From Diadema setosum (lineage: Eukaryota > Echinodermata > Echinoidea > Diadematoida > Diadematidae), in assembly GCA_033980235.1 (NCBI GenBank), contig CM067062.1, forward strand, positions 1,517,709-1,581,708: 64,000 nt of DNA, read 5' to 3'. Both the position numbers and the translations under genes were made by a program. The notes under the pieces were generated by a model. It was given only the letters and a program-made list of their open reading frames with translations, was not told where the DNA came from and ran no database searches. This document shows, in pieces, positions 53,761 to 63,189 of this stretch; the first letter of the stretch is position 1; each line of letters opens with the position of its first letter.

Positions 53761-55006
53761 ATTAAACCAACGATAAGAGAATTGCAGTTAACGAAATACC
53801 TTGATAGTATTTGTTACATGATATCAAAAATATATTTGATTGATGTCGTACAGTATAAAATCTGCACATAGCCATGAATCAGTATGGTGGGGCCGTAAGA
53901 CCACTTTCACCAATTCACTGGGTATTCATATATTTAACGAAAAATGTAAATAGTTTCCTTCAAATCTTTAACTTTGTGATATTTTGGTCATGTTATCAAA
54001 ATATTCACCACACAGTATAGCATTATCTTAGTCATTTACAGTACGTTTAGTAGTTCTGGATGTAGGTATTGTAGACTTTGTTTGTAGTCATAATTGACAT
54101 CCTAGTTCATGTATACAGTCTTGTAGAGCTTTCACTTGATTGGGTATACATGATTATAAGATGTATGTATATAAGCATGACATTATGGACAAGACAAAAC
54201 GAGCTTTTCTGTGTACCGATACTTCGCTTGAAAACGAATGAAAGCATGATTTGATGCTTGTATTTTTCAAGTGGAAATGTCCATGTTTTGTGATGATTAT
54301 ATATAATTCTTCTCGTAGTCGTGAGAATACAATGTAGATATCTAATAATCCATCTGCCGCGTTACATACCATGACTCTTCGTTCCTTTCTCCCTGTCCCT
54401 TCCCCCCCCCCCCCCTCTCTCTCTCTCTCTTTCTCATCTTCATTTTCAATTTCATCCACATTTCTATCTGATGATATTTCTTGCGGTCCAGTGTATGCAT
54501 ATTGGGATTATTCCCTTTTTGTATAAAGTTTGGAGCAAAACAGTGGGGTACACACTACTAACTGTTTGTAACGGTGGAGTTGGAGGTGATACATTTCTTG
54601 ATATTGTGCTGAACCAAATCGAATGAACCAGAAGCAGTATGATTACTACGGTTTATAGCACGGTAGTTATTGCTAGTAGTAGACTTCGTTGAATCTTATT
54701 GTCATCCTAAATAATGGTTCTGTACTGCACGCTTTATATAATGGTAAGATTATTGCACTATTATAGTCCAGACAAAAAGAATACTACCAGTGATACGATT
54801 AAGAACAAACGATTACATGATATAGATTTTACAGTGCATTTTCATGGTCTTGTTATTGTTGTTGTATAACTAAAATTCAGTGTTTCGCTGATCCAAATTC
54901 CCCCTGATATTACTGTAACAATGACAACAAAAAATCTGCTGATTATCCATCCACGGCAATACAACCATGAAGTCTTAACCTTGGTCCTCTCTCTCTCTCT
55001 CTCTCC

Positions 55007-55046
<40 letters not shown>

Positions 55047-56110
55047 CAAGAATTGAATCAGTTTTAAAAGTTCAGCATTTCACTCAATGGAAATGTAATC
55101 AAATAATAAGCATGTTTACCCAAATTACTTGTAATATTGGTCTGTTCATACTACTCCAGTTTTTCTGCGTGAACAATTTTTGTTTTTATTGTTATTGCAT
55201 TAAATTTCTTGCAATAATTCAATAATTTTCTACTTCCTTGTGTTGTTTTTATTTGTTGTGGCAGGAGTTTTTTAGCTTATCAATGTCTGTTACAAGAGAA
55301 GCTTGTTTTCATGCATGTGTGTGTGTGTGTGTGTGTGTGTGTCTTCGATACAAAAAATTCCAGCCGTTCCCAACGTTGCTCATAAAATTCTACTGGGCAG
55401 GCTTAATTAGGTCACATCTGCAATCGAAGGCCAATCAGTCTTTATTCCCCCTACATTTAGGGAGCATCGCTTAAAGTAAATGATATTTGGATAGGTTCCT
55501 CGTTAGATTCTTGATACCATATTCATTCACATCCTATGGAGTGTGATCACTAGAATAAGAAATCTTTTCATCATGTTGATTGATACTCAGAATCATCACA
55601 ATTGCCTCCCTTATTGTTGTTGTTCATTAAACTACATGGTGGTACTTCACAACCAATACAACTGCTACTGATTACCATGTTATTATTACAAATAATCACC
55701 ATAATTACGACTTCCTCAAAATATTAATGATCACTCCTACAGCACTTCTCAACAGGATAAATCAGATCTGTACATAATACAGTATAAAGAAGTAATGACT
55801 GCGACTTTAATTTCATCCTCTGTGAATATTGTCAGTGATTCACCCAGAGTGTCTCTATTCTTCTCTTGGCTCATCTTGTCTTTCAGCATAGAGAGAGAGA
55901 GGGAGATAGAAGAGAAAGGGGGAGAGGGAGAGAGCGGGTGAGAAAGAGAGGAGAGGTTATAGGAAGGTAGAAAAGGACGGAATAGACAAGAAATAAAGAA
56001 AGTATGGCAGCAGCGAACGATAGTTGGCGCTCTTTGTATATGACAGGTCAGCCATTTGAACACGTCGAATGATTCGGTGATGCATACATGGTACATGTCG
56101 CAAATATGAA
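53761..56110. other. Distal TRIM copy 3 flank and second duplicated module; no gene
   Basis: 53880-54380 matches 34080-34560 (GTGGGGCCGTAAGACCACTTTCACC; TTTCTGTGTACCGATACTTCGCTTG; GCCGCGTTACATA). 54430-56110 matches 2990-5650. TG (55313-55343), CT (54968-55040) and GA (55890-55950) microsatellites vary in length between the copies. The 146-codon minus-strand frame at 55749-56189 has no motif. Confidence 0.6.
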
Positions 56111-56289
56111 TTATCATGTAAAAAGAGTTCAAATTGTAAATCCCTCCGGACGAGCATAACAAAGAAAAATCACAATGCGATTTATGCAATATGATAGCTG
56201 AGGAAGTCTGAACACATAGCTTTGTGACAAAAGAACTGTCACAATCAACTCGGCTGGAGACTGATTAACGACAAACATTAACTGTGTGC

Positions 56290-57430
56290 GGCTTTTTATG
56301 CCTCCGCCACGAAGTGGTGCCGGAGGCATTATGTTTTCGGGTTGTTCATCCGTCCGTCCGTAATGAATTTTGTGGACAGGGTAACTATCAAAACCATTTG
56401 AGGTATCCTAATGAAACTTGGCATGTATGTGTATTAGGGGGTGAAGTTGTGCCTATCAACTTTTGGGTGCACATGCTCAAGGTCAAAGGTCAAAAGGTCA
56501 AAGTCAAATACATAAAATTTCACTATTTCCACCATATCTGTGCAATGCCTGAAGATATTTTCTTGAAACTTAGTGTATACATGTATTACCCAATTAAGAT
56601 TCTCTTGTGAAAGTTTGCGTCATGAGGTCAAAGGTCAAAAAGTCAAGTAACAATATTAAAACTTCACCTTTTTTCTCTGTACCTTGGAAATTGTTCAAGG
56701 TATCTTCATGGAACATATAGTATATATACATGTACCGACTGGCAGTGATTATCTAGAGAATTTAGGCTTCATGGGGTCAAAGGTCAGGGGTCAAAGGTAA
56801 AGGGCAACACTTCAAAGTATTACTGTTTCCGTCATGTTCATGCAATGCCGGCAGGATTTTTTTTTTTTTTACTCTTGGTGTATGCATTTATAAACTAATA
56901 GAGATTCTCCGGAAAGTTTTTTTTTTCTTTTGTTTTTGCCTCAAAGGTCAGAAGGTCAAAGATCAAGTGAAAGTGCTGAACTAATTTTTTCCTCCATATC
57001 TCGGAAGTGGCTCAAGTTATCTTGAAACGTACTACATATTTATGCATGTTCTGCTTGACAGTGATAATCTTATGAATTTTAGGGTCAAAGGCCAGATGAA
57101 AATCGTAACAATTTACTATTCAATACAGAAATTGCACTTTTTCTCCATACCTTGAAAATTACTCAATGCATACACGTATGAATGGGTCAAAGTCAAGTTA
57201 AAATCCTTAAATCCCAAATACATGCTCTCCTATTCATCCAATTAAACCTACATAGTGTAGGTCAAGGAAGGTGAACATTCAACACATTTGCGACAAACTT
57301 GTCATTTTAATATTTTGCCAATTTTGTGAAAATGTAATCACACATTGTCCACATGTACTATCTATAGTCCTATTAAGAGGATCATGCATTATGGCGGAGG
57401 CATACCAGTCGCCAAAGCGACATTTCTAGT
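56290..57430. repeat. Dispersed repeat of marine-invertebrate type, rich in GGTCAAAGGTCA
   Basis: Starts with a hairpin CCTCCGCCACGAAGTGGTGCCGGAGG (56300-56326) and ends ATGGCGGAGGCATACCAGTCGCCAAAGCGACATTTCTAG. Between are about four ~200-bp tandem-like sections. Each has a CACCATATCTGTGCAATGCC-type line, a TTGAAACTTAGTGTATAC-type line and repeated AAGGTCAAAGGTCA words. No coding capacity. The same family is at 51600-52475. Confidence 0.78.
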
Positions 57431-57658
57431 TCATTCCTGTGCTGATGTGGTTTCATGGTGGTAATTACCTTTATCAGCCACAAAGTCATGCAGTGTTCAA
57501 CTCTGTCACACAAACTTTGATTCAGCTGTGTCAAGTGATATACAAAACATACATGAACTAATAAACATCCACCATAGAGCAGGAGATTATAACTTATCCG
57601 TATAGTTCTTTGAGAGATCCTGAGATTTCAAATGAAGTTTGATAACTTTGATAACATG

Positions 57659-58278
57659 AAGAGTTTCATTGCAAAATGGGCTAAACGTCATTTCTAAACA
57701 TGTTAAAGTATGTATCGTCAGATAGAAACCTTTCAGGTGATACCTCACTTGTAACATAACGAAGAATATTCTAGAAGTTATGATTAAAAAATCCCATATT
57801 TTCTTATTATTTCCTTTGTTTTTAGCAGCTTTAAAGGGTGTGTACAGTTCTGGTCGAGGTGAGGATTTAGCTTTTAACGTTTTGCGAGATATTCAGATAC
57901 CACTCTATGAGATGTCAAAGAGCATGCAGTTCTAGGAGTATCAAAAGTTTATTCGATGAAAATCGGTTTTGAAATGGCTGAGATATCCAAAAACAAGGTG
58001 AAACAAAGAGATCCTAATAAAGTTGTGGCATGTCGCCTTTTTATTATTAGCACTATTTTGGATATCTCAGCCATTTGAAAACCAATTTTCATCAAATAAA
58101 CGTTGAATCCTTCTTAAAATTACATGCTTTTTCATATTTCATAGGAGCCTTTTCATTATCTCACTTAGGAATGTTCAAAATATGAATCCCCACCTCAACC
58201 AGTACTGTACAGTCTCTTTAACCACAAATATCTCAACTTTAAGAGAATGGAGTTAGCTCGTTTTGCGATAAAACTCTT
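57659..58278. mobile_element. Inverted-repeat element with nested AAGGG MITE
   Basis: Left end AAGAGTTTCATTGCAAAATGGGCTAA; right end TTAGCTCGTTTTGCGATAAAACTCTT. The ends resemble those of 33035-33278 (GAGTTTGTTTGCAAAACCG). Without the insertion at 57834-58218 the element would be about 235 bp, close to the 244 bp of its relative. No ORF. Confidence 0.72.
57834..58218. mobile_element. AAGGG-family MITE, copy 5 of 5, nested
   Basis: AAGGGTGTGTACAGTTCTGGTCGAGG at the left and CCTCAACCAGTACTGTACAGTCTCTT at the right, with TA at 57832-57833 and 58219-58220. Shared interior words are ATCGGTTTTGAAATGGCTGAGATATCC, CCTAATAAAG and GGATATCTCAGCCATTT. Confidence 0.9.
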
Positions 58279-58440
58279 GATACTACAAAGAGATCATCAT
58301 GAAATATGGGTCCCAATCAAGTTTTATTATTCTTGACCTCTCTCATTAACACCGCTTGATCTAAAATACTTCTTCACTTCTGTCAATGGCGCATGACACA
58401 GGCATACCCACCTGTCCTCTTTCCACTACCAATGTATCCA

Positions 58441-58973
58441 CACTGTAAAAACATCGGTGTTAGATTTAACACCACGGGTGTTAAATCTAACACCGATCAA
58501 ACTTCAATAGAGAACCACACCCACAGGTGTTAAAAATGCACTGTGATGGTGTTGAAAAGTGTTCATCTGACACTTCGTGGTGTTAACTTGACACTGTACC
58601 TGGTGTTATTTTGACACTGTACTGGTGTTAATTCAAAAATGACACCACATAGTGATGATTTGATTATTTTGTTGGTGTTAACATCAATGGTTTAACACCC
58701 GTCCAGCTTCAATAAGAGACCCCTCCAGCTGGTATTACTTTTGTGTAAATTTATTTTCACATTTTTTCAAAAATCTAGTATTTTAATGTAAAATTCTTGA
58801 TCGTCTTATTTAAATTAAAAATCAACAAGAAGTGCAGTTACTAAGAAACTCTTCAAAAAATAGTTTAAAATTTGGAAGTGACACCCGGAGGTGTTAATTT
58901 AACACTATAAATGAGCACCGAAAATTTAACACCAGCTCGGTGTTCACTATTTAACACCGGACTTTTTGCAGTG
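58441..58973. mobile_element. 533-bp CACTG-ended element with many GGTGTTAA words
   Basis: Begins CACTGTAAAAACATCGGTGTTA and ends TAACACCGGACTTTTTGCAGTG. The ends are inverted, and both carry AAAAA/TTTTT next to CACTG/CAGTG. The interior contains about fifteen GGTGTTAA / TTAACACC words in both orientations. No ORF. The target duplication is short or absent. Confidence 0.82.
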
Positions 58974-59289
58974 CACTAACCTACTCCCCCCCCCCCCCCA
59001 ACTGCTGAACGTAATGATATCCCCGCGAACACCATGCGAAACTAAATTTCTTCCATCCATGTAATCCGACAGGAATTCAAATAGTTTTTACATTTGCACG
59101 CAGTCTTTGCTCTTTGACATACTGTGATAAGTCTCAGGAATTTAACAAAAAAATCAGATATCCATACCAGAAAAGGATAAGGGACATATTTTTCCAACTA
59201 ATCATCTGCCATTTTTTTTTTCTTTAGATTCATGTTGTTCCGTTCTTGTACATGACGACTTCCGCTTATGTTGTATCTTTCTCTTTTTA

Positions 59290-59794
59290 GAAAAGTCTCA
59301 TCTAGGCTCAAAGAGACGCATGTACTCACTGTACAAGGCAACATTTCATCATGTCCTGTAATTTTCCGATGGAAACATTGCATATGAGATGTGGGGAAAA
59401 CCCGCTTTTAGTCAATGTTTGTACAAGGGATTAACTGTGCAGATAAGAAGCCTGGCTGGTGAGACAAAACGGTGTCGAAAACCCTACTCGGGTTGCCTTA
59501 GACGGACTGTTTTCCTAATGCGCAGTGTAAAGGTCACGTCGGTGAATACAGCCACTCCCCTGATAGCTGCATGAATCGATCGCTCAGCCATTTTGTGAAT
59601 GCTACGTAATGCATCTCTCTGTCCAAAAACTAATATAAACTGATATTCCGTTCGGGTGTTAAAAGTATTATTCAATCTAATTTGTATTCTCATTCCCGCG
59701 TGCTGAACAGACAACACACGTTGTGATCCCATGCCTACATGTTCGGAGACAGACGTAAAACAACAATATTGAACCCCAAAGTACAGCATACATG
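59290..59794 (+). other. Probable promoter and 5' UTR exon of TRIM copy 4, ending in a splice donor
   Basis: Collinear with 18740-19198. Shared words include TGTACAAGGC, TAATTTTCCGAT, ATGTGGGGAAAACCCGCTTTT, GTGTAAAGGTCACG, CACTCC, CATTTTGTGAATGCTACGTAATG and AACAATATTGAACCCC. It ends at ATACATG|GTAAGT (59794/59795). It has about 100 extra bases relative to copy 2, roughly at 59411-59515. The intron to the acceptor at 61320-61321 would be only 1.5 kb, the shortest of the three. Confidence 0.6.
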
Positions 59795-60479
59795 GTAAGT
59801 ATATGATATGAAATGATATTCACACACGCGCGCGTTACTTGAATACCTGACACGTAGTTTAAGGCATGGTCGCTAATAGATTCTCCCTTGTGCGTTTGGA
59901 GAACTTTCCTGTTATGATTTTTGCTGGTTTTTGTTCAATGTGGTATTGTGTAACCCACAACCTATGCTTATATTTGTAACATGAAATTACGCCAAGCAGA
60001 TATATCGGCGTAGCCTGTTATGATAATCTTGTTATCAATCGTCTCCGTTCGAAATATATAACGCATAAAGGACTTTATCAGACATTAGTGCAAATAGATT
60101 TACGTTCGAGTATTAGAAGCTATAGTATCAGAGCTCTTTAGGACTTCCCTTTTGCTGTATTAAAAATGGCCTGCTCAATCACTTTCTTTTGATAAATTAA
60201 ATGAAGCACAATTAGATGTGGCTGTCATGTTAGAATTCTTTGAACTCAATCAGTCGATCTTCAGATGAAGAAAAATATCATTCAGAGAGTCAATGTTTGT
60301 TGCACAAATTTATTGTGTAGTGGGTACATGAACTAATAATGTTTAATTAGAAACATATTATTTCCTTTATTTGAGTCCCTCCAACGTTGGCACCATGGCA
60401 ACAAAATTTCAGGAATATTAGTAAAATTTGTGAGTGTATACCCTAAAAAGCTACCGTTAGATCGCAACATACATGCAGG

Positions 60480-61190
60480 GCAAGGATGTTGACCTATCAG
60501 ACCTAAGCAAGGTATTCAAGATTCTTGACCACACATATTCTTATACACAAATTACAGTGCCATGGAATTCGTGGCATTCCACTAGAATGGTTCAAAGATT
60601 ACTTATAAAACATTTTGTATTATTTTGAATTCATTCATTCATTCATTCATTTTATTTAACCACGGTACTAACATCAGCCACGGCTGTTTTTCAGTCAGTT
60701 GAATCTGTCAACTCTGAGGAATTACCTATCACACAATGTGGCGTCCCACAAGGATCTATATTGGGACCTCTATTTCTGGTGCTTTATAAAGGATGTTTCA
60801 AACTCATCTACGTCACTGCAATATATTCTGTTTGACGATGACACTAATGCTTTCTGTTCCAATTCCGATTTTCAGTCTTCTAAGAATCCTCAATAGTGAA
60901 TTCACGAAATTATCTTTGTGGTTTGAGAGCAATGGATTATTACTCAACTGAAGGAAGATAATTTTTATTCACTTTTATAATAAGAAGAATAAAAATCAAA
61001 TGCAACGTTTGAATATCGTGGTGGATGGTATATTAGTCCCACAAAAAGAAATCAAATTTCTCGGAATATATAGAAATAAAAATATGAAATGGAACGCTCA
61101 TGTGCAATACATTTCTTGTAAAGTGTCTCGTGAGTACAGTTACATGTATATACCAACGTTACGACACACTTTATCAGAAATGTGATTCGT
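60480..61190 (+). pseudogene. Degenerate LINE reverse transcriptase fragment
   Basis: Recognisable RT blocks occur in order but in shifting frames: LSKVFKILDHT, HGIRGIPLEWFKDYL, then a TTCA-repeat interruption (60633-60695). Next come QCGVPQGSILGPLFL, then DDDTNAFC in place of the catalytic ADD motif, then FLGIYRNKNMKWNAHVQYI. Several stops and frameshifts make it non-functional. The resemblance is to CR1/jockey-like RTs. It sits in the short intron of TRIM copy 4 and ends about 130 bases before the splice acceptor. Confidence 0.82.
60633..60695. repeat. (ATTC)n tract with short insertion inside the RT fragment
   Basis: Five ATTC units then TTTTATTTAACCACGG, lying between RT blocks that would otherwise be adjacent. 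It looks like the tail of another minus-strand retroposon inserted there. Confidence 0.5.
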
Positions 61191-61338
61191 GTTTCCAAAT
61201 AATATCAATTTTCTCTTATTTTGCTCATTTCGCTTCGCGTGACCTTTCCCTTTTCTATTTGGTAGATGAACACTATAGCCTTGTCGATTCGTTTACCGCT
61301 ATGTGTTTCTTTTGCTACTAGACAGACAGAGAGACACC

Positions 61339-63189
61339 ATGGCAACGTTTCATCAAATCAGCAGCCAGAATCTGGAGTGCCCTATCTGTCTAACACTTTT
61401 CAACCAACCCAAATCACTGGCATGTTCACACACCTTCTGCAAAGAGTGTCTGGAAAGTATCTTTCAAACTCAGCCAAACCAACAAAGTATAACATGTCCT
61501 GTATGCAGGAAAAAAACACCCCTACCCGGTGGAGATGTGAATAAGTTACAAACAAACGTACCATTGCATTCTCTTGTGGATGAAGTGAAAATCAAAAGTC
61601 CAACATGCACGGTTTGTGACACGGACGAAAAGCCGCCAGCTTTCTCCTACTGTCAGGACTGTGGAAAATATATGTGTAAATCGTGTGAGATAGGCCACCT
61701 TGCCTGGAAACCGTTCTCCAACCACGAAGTGGTGCCCATGAACGAGGTGCTCTCGGGAAAAGTTTCGCTGAAGAGGCGACGAAAGTGTAGGACACACCCC
61801 AGCGCTGATGAAGAGTGCTTCTGTACCAATTGCCATGAGTATATGTGCAGTACGTGTGGGATGCTGGAGCACTTGCAAGATGGCCACCAGCTTGAAAAGG
61901 CAGCCGTCCATGAGGAGAAATTAATTAAAAATATCAAGAAGTTACGAGAAAGGACAAAATCAAAGAAAATAACCATTGAAAATCATATCGAGTTCATAGA
62001 AACACAACGCAATGAAGTAACAAATATGCTGAGAAGACTCAATGATGACATTGACAAGACGTACGAGGACTACATGAAACTATTGTCAGCCAGGAGAGAA
62101 GCGCTGAAATGTCAAGTAAAACGATGGTCTGAAAAATTCGAGAACGAATTTAAAGTCATGGATGAAGAGAGTCGGCAAACAATAAGCGACATGAAATCTA
62201 TGGAAGAGCTGGTAACAAACGGTATGAAGGTACCGCTAGAGAAAGACGCCTTGATTGCACACGACACGCTGTGTGAGAACCTGAAGAGGTTTCTGGGACG
62301 AGTTGATCCTGACGACCAACCACCAAGAGGTGTGACAGAACAAGCTCAGAAGATTTCATTCCGTAGATGTGTGAAGGTCAATGAACTTTGCCTTGGAGAG
62401 CTGGAAGTTTACACATGGGATGCCAAAGCAGACGTAGAGCTTCCAGGTAAAGACTGCATGTCCTGTATCACTCGTGCACGAGACGGTAAGATGGCGGTGG
62501 GTTTGGATGACGGAGGAATTTATCTCTACTCCCCTGATGGCGAGTTACAGCAGATCGTGCTGAGAGATGTCTGCATCAATGAACTTCGATTCCTGTCTGA
62601 TGGTCGAAGTGCTGTACGTGATACAGACAACGAGATGTCACTCTACACTCCACAGTGGGAGAAGCTTGACGTCACGTTCGAGACGATGGGTAATGAAGGA
62701 GGGATTGGTGGTCTCACTGTGGATAGAGATGATAATATCTACGTGGGTCAATGGATACCCAAAAAGATCCAGGTATTTACTCCACAGGGTGGTAAGGCTG
62801 TCAGGGAAATAACATGTGATGGATACACACCTCAACAATTACTCTCTCTTCACACCACAGGGAAACTGATATTAGGAGTTCCATCAGCTGTCGTGTGTCT
62901 CGATGGTAGCGGTAAGAAGGAGCATGTCTTGGAGAAGGAGAATATGTCAGCCTGGCCAGCTGTGTGTCGAGATGATTCTGTCATTGTAGCCTGGGTGAAG
63001 CCCAAGAAGGGTCTTGTCAGTATCGATCAATACACGAAAGATTTGAAGTACCTGCACAATATCATTACTGATTTCAAAATAATAGTACCAGGATTTGGTT
63101 GGTGCTATCTACAAGAGTTTGAGAGTGGCGAGATAGCTTTCTGCACTCGAGATAGACTTTACATATTTGATGTGAAATGTGAAGCATGA
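61339..63189 (+). CDS. TRIM-type RING/B-box/coiled-coil/NHL-like protein, copy 4
   Basis: A 616-residue protein in one exon. The start is at MATFHQ in ACACCATGG, 18 bases after the acceptor AG at 61320-61321; the 12 codons upstream in the same open frame are therefore probably intronic or UTR. The RING (CPICLTLFNQP, CSHTFCKEC, CPVCRKK), B-box 1 (CTVCDTDEKPP..CQDCGKYMCKSCEIGH) and B-box 2 (CRTHPSADEECFCTNC..CSTCGMLEH..GH) are complete. The coiled coil (~190-300) has TKSKKITIENHIEFIETQRN. The C-terminal domain contains GGLTVDRDDNIYVGQW and ends LYIFDVKCEA, most like copy 1 at the tail. It is close to copy 2 in the RING and B-boxes, with many replacement differences in the propeller. An AATAAA lies at 63574-63579, 385 bases after the stop. 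Confidence 0.93.
   Translation: MATFHQISSQNLECPICLTLFNQPKSLACSHTFCKECLESIFQTQPNQQSITCPVCRKKTPLPGGDVNKLQTNVPLHSLVDEVKIKSPTCTVCDTDEKPPAFSYCQDCGKYMCKSCEIGHLAWKPFSNHEVVPMNEVLSGKVSLKRRRKCRTHPSADEECFCTNCHEYMCSTCGMLEHLQDGHQLEKAAVHEEKLIKNIKKLRERTKSKKITIENHIEFIETQRNEVTNMLRRLNDDIDKTYEDYMKLLSARREALKCQVKRWSEKFENEFKVMDEESRQTISDMKSMEELVTNGMKVPLEKDALIAHDTLCENLKRFLGRVDPDDQPPRGVTEQAQKISFRRCVKVNELCLGELEVYTWDAKADVELPGKDCMSCITRARDGKMAVGLDDGGIYLYSPDGELQQIVLRDVCINELRFLSDGRSAVRDTDNEMSLYTPQWEKLDVTFETMGNEGGIGGLTVDRDDNIYVGQWIPKKIQVFTPQGGKAVREITCDGYTPQQLLSLHTTGKLILGVPSAVVCLDGSGKKEHVLEKENMSAWPAVCRDDSVIVAWVKPKKGLVSIDQYTKDLKYLHNIITDFKIIVPGFGWCYLQEFESGEIAFCTRDRLYIFDVKCEA

Noticed and set aside
55749..56189. 146-codon minus-strand ORF
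   Set aside because: Crosses a GA/CT microsatellite, and the homologous module at 5330-5650 does not keep the frame.
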